From an uncultured Oscillibacter sp. (GTDB taxonomy: Bacteria; Bacillota; Clostridia; Oscillospirales; Oscillospiraceae): 58,092 nt of DNA. Location of the stretch: NCBI GenBank assembly GCA_900548505.1, contig URKI01000004.1, positions 1 to 58,092 of the forward strand, read 5' to 3'. The position numbers and the translations under genes are program-made. The notes beneath the pieces were generated by a model. The model made no database searches. It saw only the letters and a list, made by a program, of their open reading frames with translations, and had not been told where the DNA came from. Shown here piece after piece: positions 32,552 through 40,733 of the stretch (its first letter is position 1; every line of letters starts with the position of its first letter).

Positions 32552-33567
32552 AACTGATCCGTACCGAGGACGCCGTGGGCCACGTGCTGTGCCACGACAT
32601 GACCCAGATCATCAAGGATACCTACAAGGGCCCCCGGTTCCGCAAGGGACATGTGGTCCAGCCGGAGGACATCCCGGTGCTGCTCTCCATGGGTAAGGAG
32701 CACCTGTATGTCTGGGAGATGGAGCCGGGTATGGTCCACGAAAACGACGCGGCAGAGCGGCTGTGCGCCCTGTGCCTGAACGAGCACATGGAGCGGAGCC
32801 AGGCCAGCGAGGGCAAGATCGAGATCACCGCCGGGTGCGACGGATTGTTCCGGGTGGACAGCGCACGGCTCACCGCCCTCAACAGCCTGGACGAGATCAT
32901 GGTGGCCACCCGCCACGGCAATACCGCCGTCCGCAAGGGCGACAAGCTGGCCGGCACCCGGGTCATCCCCCTCATCATCCGGGAAGAGCAGCTCCGTGCC
33001 GCCGAGTCCGCCGCCGGAGACCGCCCCCTGCTGGAGCTGCTGCCCTTTGTGAAAAAGACTGCCGCCATCGTGGCCACCGGCAGCGAGGTGCTCACCGGCC
33101 GCATCCAGGATACATTCACCCCTGTGGTGCGGGACAAGCTGGCCTCTTACGGCATGGAGACGCTGGAGGTCTTCTACTCCGGCGACGGCGTGCAGAACGT
33201 GGCCGCCTCTATTGCCAAGGCCCGCGCCACCGGCGCCGATCTCATCTGCTGCACCGGCGGCATGAGCGTGGACCCCGATGACAACACCCCCGGTGGGATC
33301 AAGGCAAGCGGTGCCCGCATCGTCACCTACGGCGCCCCGGTGCTGCCCGGCGCCATGTTCCTGCTGGGCTACTACGACGACGGCACCGCCGTGTGCGGTC
33401 TGCCCGGCTGCGTCATGTACGCAGGCGCCACCATCTTCGATCTGGCCCTGCCCCGCCTGGCCGCCGGCGTAGAGATGACCCGCGCCGACTTTGCCGTCAT
33501 GGGCGAGGGCGGACTGTGCCTGGGGTGCAAGCCCTGCCACTGGCCCGCGTGTCCCTTCGGAAAGTAA
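32548..33567 (+). CDS. MoeA-like molybdopterin-binding protein with a Cys-rich tail
   Basis: 339 residues from the ATG at 32548, which overlaps the MOSC stop by 4 bp (GGAGG upstream). An N-terminal MoeA-like part (MKLIRTEDAVGHVLCHDMTQII ... GPRFRKGHVVQPEDIPVLLSMGK) precedes a MoCF-type domain (about 170-300; IVATGSEVLTGRIQDTF, LICCTGGMSVDPDDNTPGGI). It lacks the full domain set of E. coli MoeA and belongs to the clostridial type often next to molybdenum hydroxylase genes. The last 15 residues hold CLGCKPCHWPAC, a dense cysteine cluster unusual for MoeA. Role: molybdate or molybdopterin handling, inferred. Confidence 0.92.
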   Translation: MKLIRTEDAVGHVLCHDMTQIIKDTYKGPRFRKGHVVQPEDIPVLLSMGKEHLYVWEMEPGMVHENDAAERLCALCLNEHMERSQASEGKIEITAGCDGLFRVDSARLTALNSLDEIMVATRHGNTAVRKGDKLAGTRVIPLIIREEQLRAAESAAGDRPLLELLPFVKKTAAIVATGSEVLTGRIQDTFTPVVRDKLASYGMETLEVFYSGDGVQNVAASIAKARATGADLICCTGGMSVDPDDNTPGGIKASGARIVTYGAPVLPGAMFLLGYYDDGTAVCGLPGCVMYAGATIFDLALPRLAAGVEMTRADFAVMGEGGLCLGCKPCHWPACPFGK

Positions 33568-33650
33568 AAAAGACCGCGCCGGAAATTCGGCGCGTGCCTT
33601 TTCCGTTCCGTTATTCTCAATCAAGTATTACGTTATGGATACGTCCGCTC

Positions 33651-33679
33651 TTGCAATGGCGGTTTGATCAGATTATCAT
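33651..33679 (+). promoter_or_regulatory. Predicted promoter of modABC-mogA
   Basis: -35 TTGCAA (33651-33656), 17-bp spacer, -10 TATCAT (33674-33679). Upstream, TACGT repeats at 33629-33633 and 33640-33644 and could be a regulator site; no ModE gene is in the window. Confidence 0.65.
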
Positions 33680-33696
33680 CAGAAAGGAAGACTATT

Positions 33697-34503
33697 ATGA
33701 AGAAGTTCGTTTCCCTGCTGCTGGCCATGGCGATGGCCGCGTCCCTGGCCGCCTGCGGTCAAAAAGAGGAGCCCGCCCAGGAGGAAGCGCCGGAAGGTGA
33801 AACCGTGGAGCTGACGGTCTTTGCCGCTGCCTCCATGACGGAGACGCTGGACGAGATCATCACCTTGTATCAGTCCGTGGCTCCCCAGGTCACCATCGTC
33901 CCCTCCTACGCCTCCTCCGGCGACCTGCTCAAGCAGATCCAGGAGGGCGCTGTATGTGACCTCTTTATCTCCGCCGCCCCCAAGCAGATGGACACCTTGG
34001 AGCAAGAGGGCGGCGTGCTGGAGGGCACCCGCCGGGACCTGCTGGAAAACAAGGTGACGCTGGCCGTCCCTGAGGGCAACCCCGCCGGGATCGAGAGCTT
34101 CGATCAGCTCTCCCAGCTGCTGCAAAGCGGAGAGGTGCTGCTGGCCATGGGCAACAGTGACGTGCCCGTGGGCCAGTACACCCAGAAGATCTTCGCCTAC
34201 TACGGTATTGACGAGGCGGCCATTTCCAGCTGCCTGACCTACGGTTCCGACGTCAAGGAAGTCACCACCCAGGTCAGCGAGAATGCCGTGGACTGCGGCG
34301 TCATCTATGCAACGGACGCCTTCTCTGCCGGTCTTGCCACTGTGGACGAAGCCACCGCCGAGATGTGCGGTCAGGTGATCTATCCCGCCGCCGTCCTGGC
34401 CCAGAGCCAGCACAGCGACGAGGCCAAGGCTTTTTTGGACTATCTCTCCTCTGACGACGCCAAGGCAGTCTTTGAAAGCGTAGGCTTCACGCCTCTGGGC
34501 TGA
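33697..34503 (+). CDS. modA: Molybdate-binding lipoprotein
   Basis: 268 residues from the ATG at 33697 (GAAAGGAAG upstream). The signal MKKFVSLLLAMAMAASLAACG has lipobox LAAC, followed by the ModA fold: ELTVFAAASMTETLDEI, PSYASSGDLLKQIQEGAVCDLFISA, LAMGNSDVPVGQY and GVIYATDAFSAG. It captures molybdate (or tungstate) outside the membrane for ModBC. A rearranged stretch of about 300 bp separates it from modB. Confidence 0.96.
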   Translation: MKKFVSLLLAMAMAASLAACGQKEEPAQEEAPEGETVELTVFAAASMTETLDEIITLYQSVAPQVTIVPSYASSGDLLKQIQEGAVCDLFISAAPKQMDTLEQEGGVLEGTRRDLLENKVTLAVPEGNPAGIESFDQLSQLLQSGEVLLAMGNSDVPVGQYTQKIFAYYGIDEAAISSCLTYGSDVKEVTTQVSENAVDCGVIYATDAFSAGLATVDEATAEMCGQVIYPAAVLAQSQHSDEAKAFLDYLSSDDAKAVFESVGFTPLG

Positions 34504-34507
34504 TTCA

Positions 34508-34638
34508 AAACGCTTGCACGCCGCGCTGCGGCGCACCGCCCATGGACGGGTGGAAATGGCGTATCTCTACTCTCCTTTTCAGGAGGTCCTTGTATGGACT
34601 GGTATCCCCTCCTCAATTCCCTGCGCATCGCCGCCATT
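34508..34638 (+). repeat. Duplicated segment, copy 1 (carries a truncated modB start)
   Basis: 131 bp that match 34726-34854 at about 90% identity, including ribosome binding site, start codon and the first 15 codons of modB. Copy 1 diverges abruptly after GCCGCCATT. Confidence 0.93.
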
Positions 34639-34683
34639 GGCCCATTGGGCTTTCGCCCAACAGGGACCCGCCTTTCATTCTGA
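34594..34683 (+). pseudogene. Truncated copy of the modB 5' end
   Basis: ATG at 34594 with AGGAGG upstream. The first 15 codons (MDWYPLLNSLRIAAI) are identical in protein to the start of modB at 34810, then the frame changes to GPLGFRPTGTRLSF and stops at 34683, 29 residues in all. It is a remnant of a duplication, though the intact ribosome binding site means it may still be translated as a leader peptide. Confidence 0.85.
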
Positions 34684-34780
34684 CCGGCCAGGCAAAGCCC
34701 GCCCGGTCCAAGGTTTCCCCATGGGAAACGCTTGCACGCCGCGTTGCGGCGCACCGCCCATGGGCGGGTGGAAATGGCGG
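34639..34780 (+). repeat. String of hairpins between the two copies (candidate mobile palindromic element)
   Basis: Successive short perfect hairpins: TTGGGC/GCCCAA (34645-34660), GTTTCCC/GGGAAAC (34713-34729), CGCCGC/GCGGCG (34737-34751) and CCGCCC/GGGCGG (34754-34767). There is no convincing reading frame. It resembles the make-up of REP/BIME-type intergenic elements; membership in a repeat family cannot be tested from one window. Confidence 0.55.
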
Positions 34781-34854
34781 ATCCTACTTCCCTCTCAGGA
34801 GGTCCTCGTATGGACTGGTATCCCCTCCTCAACTCTCTGCGCATCGCCGCCATT
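34726..34854 (+). repeat. Duplicated segment, copy 2 (contains the true modB start)
   Basis: 129 bp matching 34508-34638; two bases shorter just before the ribosome binding site. This copy continues into intact modB. Confidence 0.93.
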
Positions 34855-35475
34855 TCCACGGCGGCGGTGTTTTTCCTGGGCATCTTTTCCGCCTACTACA
34901 TCGCCCGGCTGCCCCGGCTTATCAAGGGGGTGCTGGACGTGGTGCTGACGCTGCCGCTGGTACTGCCGCCCACGGTGGTGGGCTGGCTGCTGCTGGTGCT
35001 GCTGGGTCCCAAGCGTCCTCTGGGGGCGTTTGTGCTGGAGACCTTCGGCGTGCGGATGGTCATGACCTGGTGGTCCGCCATTTTCGCCACGGTGGTGGTT
35101 GCCTTTCCCCTTATGTACCGCACCGCCCGGGGCGCCTTTGAAAGCTTTGACACGACGCTGGCAGACGCCGCCCGCACCTTGGGCCGCTCCAACACCTGGA
35201 TCTTCTGGCGGGTACAGATGCCCGTCTGCCGCCAGGGCATCCTGGCAGGGGCTGTGCTCTCCTTTGCCCGGGCTCTGGGCGAGTACGGCGCCACCTCCAT
35301 GATCGCAGGCTATACCCCCGGCCGCACCGCTACCATTTCCACCACCGTCTATCAGCTCTGGCGCACCAATGACGACGCCGGCGCCCTGCGGTGGGTGCTG
35401 GTGAACATTGCCCTGTCCGCCATATTCCTGCTGGCGGTAAACCTGCTGGAACGGCGCAAGGAGGTGCACACATGA
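34810..35475 (+). CDS. modB: Molybdate ABC transporter, permease
   Basis: 221 residues from the ATG at 34810 (AGGAGG upstream). Five membrane segments and the EAA loop ADAARTLGRSNTWIFWRVQMPVCRQGILAG identify ModB; LALPLVLPPTVVGWLLL-like LTLPLVLPPTVVGWLLL is also typical. The ribosome binding site and start codon sit inside a 13-bp perfect inverted repeat (34768-34780 with 34847-34859), which could form a stem over the initiation region. Its stop overlaps the modC start (ATGA). Confidence 0.96.
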   Translation: MDWYPLLNSLRIAAISTAAVFFLGIFSAYYIARLPRLIKGVLDVVLTLPLVLPPTVVGWLLLVLLGPKRPLGAFVLETFGVRMVMTWWSAIFATVVVAFPLMYRTARGAFESFDTTLADAARTLGRSNTWIFWRVQMPVCRQGILAGAVLSFARALGEYGATSMIAGYTPGRTATISTTVYQLWRTNDDAGALRWVLVNIALSAIFLLAVNLLERRKEVHT

Positions 35476-36509
35476 GTCTCTCCGTTGCCATTCGCAAGCG
35501 CCTGGGCAACTTTTCCCTGGATGTGCAATTTGAGGCGGGCGATACGCCGCTGGCCCTGTTCGGGGCCTCCGGCTGCGGAAAATCCGTGACGCTCAAGTGC
35601 ATCGCCGGCATATTGCAGCCGGACGAAGGGCGCATCGTACTGGACGGGCGCGTCCTGTTCGACAGCGCCGCCGGTATCGATCTGCCGCCCCAACAGCGGC
35701 ACGTGGGGTACCTCTTTCAGCAATACGCCCTCTTCCCCAACATGACCGTCCGGCAGAACATCGCCTGCGCCGTCCGCAGTAAGGACCACCGTGAGGCGTT
35801 CGTAGAGGATCTTCTGCGCCGCTTCCGGCTGGAGGACACAGCGTCTCTGCGGCCCCGGCAGCTCTCCGGCGGCCAGCAGCAGCGCACTGCCCTGGCCCGC
35901 ATCCTTGCCTCCGAGCCCAGCGCCATTTTGCTGGACGAGCCCTTTTCCGCCCTGGACAGCTATCTGCGCAGCCAGCTGGAAGTGGAACTTTCCCAGCTGC
36001 TGGCCGACTTCCGCGGGCCGCTGCTGTGGGTGTCCCATGACCGGGGCGAAGTTCTGCGCAACTGCCCGGCCATCTGCGTGATGGAGCGCGGCCGGTCCCA
36101 GCCGGTGACCACGGCGGACGCGCTTATGCGCCATCCGGCCACGGAGGCTGCCGCCCGGCTCTCCGGCTGCGAGAATTTTTCCGACGCCGTGGCAGGCGGC
36201 CAGCAGGTATCCCTCCCCCAGTGGGGGATCACGCTGCCCGCTCCCCGGCCGATCACCGGGCGCTGCCGGGCCGGGATCCGGGCCCGTTCCCTGTATCCCG
36301 TACCAGCGGGGACGCCCCACGCGTTTTCCTGCACGGTGGTGCGGGTGATGCCGGACGCCTTTTACCAGACGCTCCTGCTCCGCCCCGACCACGCCCCAGA
36401 GGGTGCGCTGCTGCGGATGGTGTATCCCGCCGGAGCGGACATTCCCGCCCCGGGCAGCCGCATGACGGCAGCCGTCAACCCTGAGGACATTCTGTTGTTT
36501 GATTTTTGA
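35472..36509 (+). CDS. modC: Molybdate ABC transporter, ATP-binding protein
   Basis: 345 residues. Walker A FGASGCGKSVT (about 30-40), Q-loop LFQQYALFPNMTVRQNI, signature QLSGGQQQR, Walker B AILLDEPFSALD and H-loop WVSHD. The C-terminal 100 residues (from about 245; PAPRPITGRCRAGIRARSLYP) form a TOBE-type oxyanion-binding domain as in other ModC proteins. GGAGG lies 8 nt before the ATG. It overlaps modB by 4 bp and is followed by mogA after 16 bp. Confidence 0.96.
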   Translation: MSLSVAIRKRLGNFSLDVQFEAGDTPLALFGASGCGKSVTLKCIAGILQPDEGRIVLDGRVLFDSAAGIDLPPQQRHVGYLFQQYALFPNMTVRQNIACAVRSKDHREAFVEDLLRRFRLEDTASLRPRQLSGGQQQRTALARILASEPSAILLDEPFSALDSYLRSQLEVELSQLLADFRGPLLWVSHDRGEVLRNCPAICVMERGRSQPVTTADALMRHPATEAAARLSGCENFSDAVAGGQQVSLPQWGITLPAPRPITGRCRAGIRARSLYPVPAGTPHAFSCTVVRVMPDAFYQTLLLRPDHAPEGALLRMVYPAGADIPAPGSRMTAAVNPEDILLFDF

Positions 36510-36525
36510 AAAGGAGCGAACCATC

Positions 36526-37026
36526 ATGTTCAAAGCCGCAGTCTTGACAGTCAGCGACCGCAGCGCCCGGGGAGAGCGCCCCGATGCCAGCGGGCCGGTG
36601 GTGGCCGCTATGCTGGAGCAGGCAGGCTATCAGGTGCTCTGCACGGGCCTGGTGCCGGACGAGCAGCCGCAGATCGAAGCGGAGCTGTGCCGGCTCAGCG
36701 ACCAGCTGGGGGCGGATCTGGTGGTCACCACCGGCGGCACCGGCTTTGCCCCCCGGGATGTGACGCCGGAGGCCACCATTGCCGTCTGCCAGCGGATGAC
36801 CCCCGGCATCCCGGAGGCCATGCGCTACGCCTCCATGGCCGTGACGCCCCGCGCCATGCTCTCCCGCGCCCAGGCAGGCATCCGGGGCAGGACCCTCATC
36901 GTGAACCTCCCCGGCTCTCCCAAAGCCGCCCGGGAGAACCTGGAGGCTGTCCTCCCCTCCCTGGCCCACGGGCTGGAGATGCTCTCCGGCGTCCAGGCCG
37001 ACTGCGCCGCCCATCCTGCTCCGTGA
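36526..37026 (+). CDS. mogA: Molybdopterin adenylyltransferase (MogA/MoaB family)
   Basis: 166 residues. KAAVLTVSDRSARGERPDASGPVV, VVTTGGTGFAPRDVTPEAT and LIVNLPGSPKAARENL are the MoCF-domain signatures. It adenylates molybdopterin before metal insertion. AAAAGGAG precedes the ATG at 36526. Last gene of the molybdenum block, which therefore holds moaA, moaC, MOSC, moeA-like, modABC and mogA; moaD, moaE, moeB and mobA are not in the window. Confidence 0.95.
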   Translation: MFKAAVLTVSDRSARGERPDASGPVVAAMLEQAGYQVLCTGLVPDEQPQIEAELCRLSDQLGADLVVTTGGTGFAPRDVTPEATIAVCQRMTPGIPEAMRYASMAVTPRAMLSRAQAGIRGRTLIVNLPGSPKAARENLEAVLPSLAHGLEMLSGVQADCAAHPAP

Positions 37027-37043
37027 GCCGGGCTCTTATAACG

Positions 37044-37080
37044 AAAAAAGACAGCGCCCCGATGGGGCGCTGTCTTTTTT
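37044..37080. terminator. Bidirectional intrinsic terminator
   Basis: A perfect 17-bp stem (37044-37060 with 37064-37080) with a GAT loop, between convergent mogA and the class A PBP gene. Confidence 0.96.
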
Positions 37081-37098
37081 CATTTTCCGGGATGAATC

Positions 37099-39678
37099 TC
37101 AGTGAATGACCCAGCCGGTATCTCCGCCGTCACCGAAGCCCCCGGTGGGGTCCTCCGGCTCCGTGGTGGGTTCCTCGGGCTGCATGTTCTCATCGCCGAA
37201 GCCGCCGGAGGGATCATAGTTGGGATCGTTGGGATCGGTGCTGGGGTCCGTGCCGGGCTCCGGCTCGGGCTCCACCACTGCCTGGGTGTGGACGGGACAG
37301 CCCGTCTCCTCCACCGCCTTCTGCATGTTCACCAGCAGGTATGCATCGTCGTCCGCCTTGATGCTCTCGCCGTAGTCCTCACGGACATAATCCAGCACGC
37401 CGACCTGCTTGACGCTTTCAGCAGGACAATACTCTCCGGCCAGGCACTTGCCCTCCGTGCAGTAGTCCACCAGCGTGTGCATGGTGCAGCTCTCCGTAGG
37501 AGCCGTACCGGCGGCCACGGTCACCGTCTGCACCCGGGCGCTGCCGCGTACATCGGCCCGGCAGGCATCCGTGGGCCGCAGGCCGCTGTCCAGGCAGACC
37601 TCCACCGTTTCCAGTCCCGTGGTGGGCTTGGAGAACTGCTTATTGGGCAGGTCCTCGTGGATCTTCTGCATGACTTTCTTCCACATGGTGATGGCGGGGT
37701 TGCCGGAGTAGCTGATCTTCTCCGGCGAGTCGTAGCCCGTCCACACTGCCGCCACATAGTAAGGCGTATAGCCCACAAAGTAGCGGTCGTAGTTTTCACT
37801 GGTGGTACCGGTCTTACCGGCGATGGTCATGCCGCTGAACTTGGCGCTGCCGCCGGTACCGCTGTTGATAACGCCCTGGAGGAGCGTATTCATGAAGTAG
37901 GCCGTGGTCTCCTTCATGGCAACATGCTCCTCGCCTTCATTTTCCAGCACCACGGTCTCACCGTCAGAGGCGGTGACCTTCACATAGGTGCGGGGCTCGT
38001 GGTAAACGCCGCCGTTGGGGAACGTGGCATAGGCCGCCGCCATCTCCACGGTGGAAAGGCCATGGGTCAGGCCGCCCAGGCCCAGGGCCGCGGTGTTCAT
38101 ATCATCCGCCACCAGGTTCAGCCCCAGCTTCTCCGTGGCAAAGGCGTAGGAGGCGGGAATAGTCAGCTTCTCCACCACCTGCACGGCCACGGTGTTGATG
38201 GAGCTTGCCACGCCCTTGGAAAGCGTGGTCCAGCCACTGTAGCCCTGCGGGGAGTTTTTGGGCCAGGGGCTGTTGTTCAATAGACGCACAGGGTAGTTAT
38301 CAAAGGTGGACGCCATGGTCACCACACCGGCGTCCAGCGCGGGGGCGTATACCGTCAGCGGCTTGATGGACGAACCCACCTGCCGACGGCCTGTGGCGTA
38401 GTTCCAGCCCAGATTCCGCTCCTTTTCGCCCACTGCGCCCACCATGGCCACGATATCGCCCGTATAGGGATCGATGATGGTGATGCCGGACTGCAGTTTC
38501 TGCCCGTTCCGGGAGGTCACGTCCAGGTTGCTGCGGTCCTCATAGACCGACTCTGCGATCTCCTGGATCTCCGGGTCCAGCGTGGTATAAATATTGTAGC
38601 CGCTGTTGTAGATCTTCTGCTGGGCGGCTTCCACGGAGATGTTCTCCGCCTCTGCCAGGTCGTTGGCCACGTCCAGGAACACTTGATCCACAAACCAGGA
38701 GTTGATTTTCACGCCGCCGGAGGCCGCAGCCACCAGGTCGTCTGCAGAGGTGCTGCCGTCGGTGAACTGGAGCACTTCCGCCTTGGCGGCGTCCGCCTCC
38801 TCCTCGGTGAGGTAGGAAAGGCCCGTATCCTGCCGGCCGGCCATGCGGTCCAGGATCTGCTCCTGGCGCTCCTTGTTCAGCTCCCGGGCCGTGACCTGGG
38901 TGCCGTCCTCCCGGGTGATGACCAGGGTGGACATGGGGCCGTACTGATAGGGGTTGTTGGTGATGGCGATCAGACACGCACACTCCGCCACGGAAAGCTC
39001 CGACACATCCTTGCCGAAGTAGTAGTTGGCAGCGGTCTGGACGCCGTAGCAGCCCTTACCCAGATAGATGGTGTTGAGGTAGAGTTCCAGGATCTGCTCC
39101 TTGGTGTAGTTCTTCTCAAACTCCAGGGCACGGAAGATCTCCCGCACCTTGCGGTTGACCGTGCCGCTGTTGTCGCCGGTCATGTTTTTGAGCAGCTGCT
39201 GGGTGATGGTGGAGCCGCCGAAGGTATCCTTCATGCCGATGAACATGTTCACCGTGGCACCGATGGTACGTTTCCAGTCCACGCCGTTGTGCTCGAAGAA
39301 ACGGTGATCCTCGATGGCCACCGCCGCCTGCCACAGGGCGTCCGGCATCTGTTCGATATCCGCCCAGATGCGGTTTTCCGTGCCGTAGAGCGTCTCGTAC
39401 TCCACCCACTCGCCGGTTTCCTTGTCCTGATAGTAAATGCGGGAGCTGAGGTTCATGGTGTAATCCTCCGCCCGCACCTCCAGCGTGGGCACCAGGGTGG
39501 TCTTCACGTAGGTCATGAAGATTCCCCCGATCATCAGCGTGGTGCAAAGGCCAATGAGGAACACCGTTCCCACAATGAAGCCTACACGCCGTCCGGTTCC
39601 TTTCCCGGTGCTTTTACGCTGTCTGGGCTGACGGCTGCCGCTTTGGCCCGACGCCGCTTCCCGTTTTCTGTGCTCCAA
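37099..39678 (-). CDS. Class A penicillin-binding protein (glycosyltransferase/transpeptidase)
   Basis: 859 residues from a TTG at 39678, chosen because AAAAGGAGG lies 9 nt upstream; the ATG at 39699 overlaps that site. A basic N-terminus and one membrane helix (about 32-57) are followed by the GT51 domain (catalytic Glu in EDHRFFEHNG, about 123; GGSTITQQLLKN) and the transpeptidase domain with SSIK (436-439), SIN (493-495) and KTG (622-624). The last 60 residues are an acidic Pro/Gly/Glu tail (EPEPEPGTDPSTDPNDPN; PTTEPEDPTGGFGDGG). It polymerises and cross-links peptidoglycan. Monocistronic. Confidence 0.96.
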   Translation of the reverse strand: MEHRKREAASGQSGSRQPRQRKSTGKGTGRRVGFIVGTVFLIGLCTTLMIGGIFMTYVKTTLVPTLEVRAEDYTMNLSSRIYYQDKETGEWVEYETLYGTENRIWADIEQMPDALWQAAVAIEDHRFFEHNGVDWKRTIGATVNMFIGMKDTFGGSTITQQLLKNMTGDNSGTVNRKVREIFRALEFEKNYTKEQILELYLNTIYLGKGCYGVQTAANYYFGKDVSELSVAECACLIAITNNPYQYGPMSTLVITREDGTQVTARELNKERQEQILDRMAGRQDTGLSYLTEEEADAAKAEVLQFTDGSTSADDLVAAASGGVKINSWFVDQVFLDVANDLAEAENISVEAAQQKIYNSGYNIYTTLDPEIQEIAESVYEDRSNLDVTSRNGQKLQSGITIIDPYTGDIVAMVGAVGEKERNLGWNYATGRRQVGSSIKPLTVYAPALDAGVVTMASTFDNYPVRLLNNSPWPKNSPQGYSGWTTLSKGVASSINTVAVQVVEKLTIPASYAFATEKLGLNLVADDMNTAALGLGGLTHGLSTVEMAAAYATFPNGGVYHEPRTYVKVTASDGETVVLENEGEEHVAMKETTAYFMNTLLQGVINSGTGGSAKFSGMTIAGKTGTTSENYDRYFVGYTPYYVAAVWTGYDSPEKISYSGNPAITMWKKVMQKIHEDLPNKQFSKPTTGLETVEVCLDSGLRPTDACRADVRGSARVQTVTVAAGTAPTESCTMHTLVDYCTEGKCLAGEYCPAESVKQVGVLDYVREDYGESIKADDDAYLLVNMQKAVEETGCPVHTQAVVEPEPEPGTDPSTDPNDPNYDPSGGFGDENMQPEEPTTEPEDPTGGFGDGGDTGWVIH

Positions 39679-39914
39679 CGCAGAGCACCTCCTTTTCATA
39701 AAATGTTTCGGCAAAGCCGCCCGCAGCAGGGATTTTCCCCTCTGCGGAGGCGTATGGTACGCCATAATACTTTTTATTGTATCATCCTCTGTCAACACTG
39801 AAAATGTCGCTATTTCCTCTGTAAAAGTTCCCGCTTTTTCATATTTTTACCCCACACGCAAAAATTTCTAGCCGCCGTATTTCTGCTTTTTTGAATTTTG
39901 AAAACTTCAGCGGC
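39679..39914. other. Intergenic region between the PBP and yrzB-like genes
   Basis: No gene seen. A minus-strand TTGACA lies at 39796-39791, but no -10 stands at proper spacing (TACAAT is 8 bp away, TATTAT 20 bp), so I do not call a PBP promoter. Confidence 0.5.
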
Positions 39915-39943
39915 TTGCATTTATCGTTTGTTTCGGGTAAAAT
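39915..39943 (+). promoter_or_regulatory. Promoter of the DUF1292 gene
   Basis: -35 TTGCAT (39915-39920), 17-bp spacer, -10 TAAAAT (39938-39943). Confidence 0.78.
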
Positions 39944-39976
39944 AAGCGTAACAAAGAGGAAAAGGAGCCATTGCCC

Positions 39977-40270
39977 ATGTCTGAAGATTTCGGCCCCACG
40001 TTTGTCACCGTCACCGACGAGGACGGTCAGGAGCTTGTTTTGGAGTTCGTCTCCTCTGTGGAGTATAACGGCGCCCAGTATCAGGCTTTCTTCCCCGCTG
40101 AGACCGAAGGGGAGGAAACCCCTGAGGAGGAGTCCGGTCTCATTATTCTGAAGGTCATCCATGAAGACGGCGAAGATCTGCTCTCCACCCCCGACACGGA
40201 GGAAGAGGCCGAGGCCGTTTACGAGCTTTTCATGGAGGAGCTGTTCAGCGACGAGGACGAGGAGTCCTGA
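39977..40270 (+). CDS. DUF1292 (YrzB-like) protein
   Basis: 97 residues from the ATG at 39977 (GGAG 9 nt upstream). Strongly acidic, with the family pattern TFVTVTDEDGQELVLEFVSSVEYNGAQYQAFFPAE ... LIILKVIHEDGED ... DTEEEAEAVYELFMEELF. DUF1292 genes usually stand in the ireB-ruvX-yrzB cluster of Firmicutes; here they are scattered over 40 kb. Function unknown. A candidate 6S RNA gene follows. Confidence 0.92.
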   Translation: MSEDFGPTFVTVTDEDGQELVLEFVSSVEYNGAQYQAFFPAETEGEETPEEESGLIILKVIHEDGEDLLSTPDTEEEAEAVYELFMEELFSDEDEES

Positions 40271-40309
40271 CCCCCCGCTGAAAATTTCCCGGGGCGAACA
40301 CAGTTTCGA

Positions 40310-40338
40310 TTGCATTTCACCCACAGATGTGATACCGT
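40310..40338 (+). promoter_or_regulatory. Predicted promoter of the 6S-like RNA
   Basis: -35 TTGCAT (40310-40315), 17-bp spacer, -10 TACCGT (40333-40338); start near 40345, just before the closing stem of the RNA. Confidence 0.5.
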
Positions 40339-40344
40339 ATGTAT

Positions 40345-40550
40345 CGTACCCTGCGGGGTTCGTGATAGGTCTTTTTTTAACCCACATTTCGTTATTCGGG
40401 ATGCCGGATCAAGTCGTGGTTCGCAGGCCTCCCGGCTGCTGTCTGCGGCTGGAAGTTGGAAGCGATAAAGCGCCTTGGAGGCGACCCACCTGGCCGTGAA
40501 GGTGCAGGTTATAACGAGGTCTACACGGCCGCCGCGGGGTTCCTTGTTTT
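40345..40550 (+). ncRNA. ssrS: Candidate 6S RNA
   Basis: A 206-nt gene-free stretch starts right after a promoter and ends in a T-rich run. The ends pair (CCCTGCGG 40349-40356 with CCGCGGGG 40532-40539), the 5' end continues GGTTCGTGATAGG, and the 3' side reads CTACACGGCCGCCGCGGGG, like the closing stem and large-bubble flanks of 6S RNA. The size fits. In B. subtilis one 6S gene (bsrA) neighbours yrvM/tcdA, and tcdA lies 1.8 kb downstream here. 6S RNA binds the housekeeping RNA polymerase holoenzyme. A covariance-model search was not possible. Confidence 0.6.
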
Positions 40551-40637
40551 TCGGAGGATGTGCCATGCACACCTCCGTTTTTTCTTTTCAGGCTGATTTC
40601 AGCTTGGGCGGCTACACTTCTTCCAGTGAATTTCCCC

Positions 40638-40666
40638 TTGCAGAAACGACGCCTTTCCATTATAAT
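40638..40666 (+). promoter_or_regulatory. Promoter of the foldase gene
   Basis: -35 TTGCAG (40638-40643), 17-bp spacer, perfect -10 TATAAT (40661-40666). Confidence 0.85.
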
Positions 40667-40733
40667 ATCAAGGTGCGTGACTAACGGTTTCCCCGGAAGC
40701 CGCACCGATTACTTGAGAGGACTGAAACAACAA

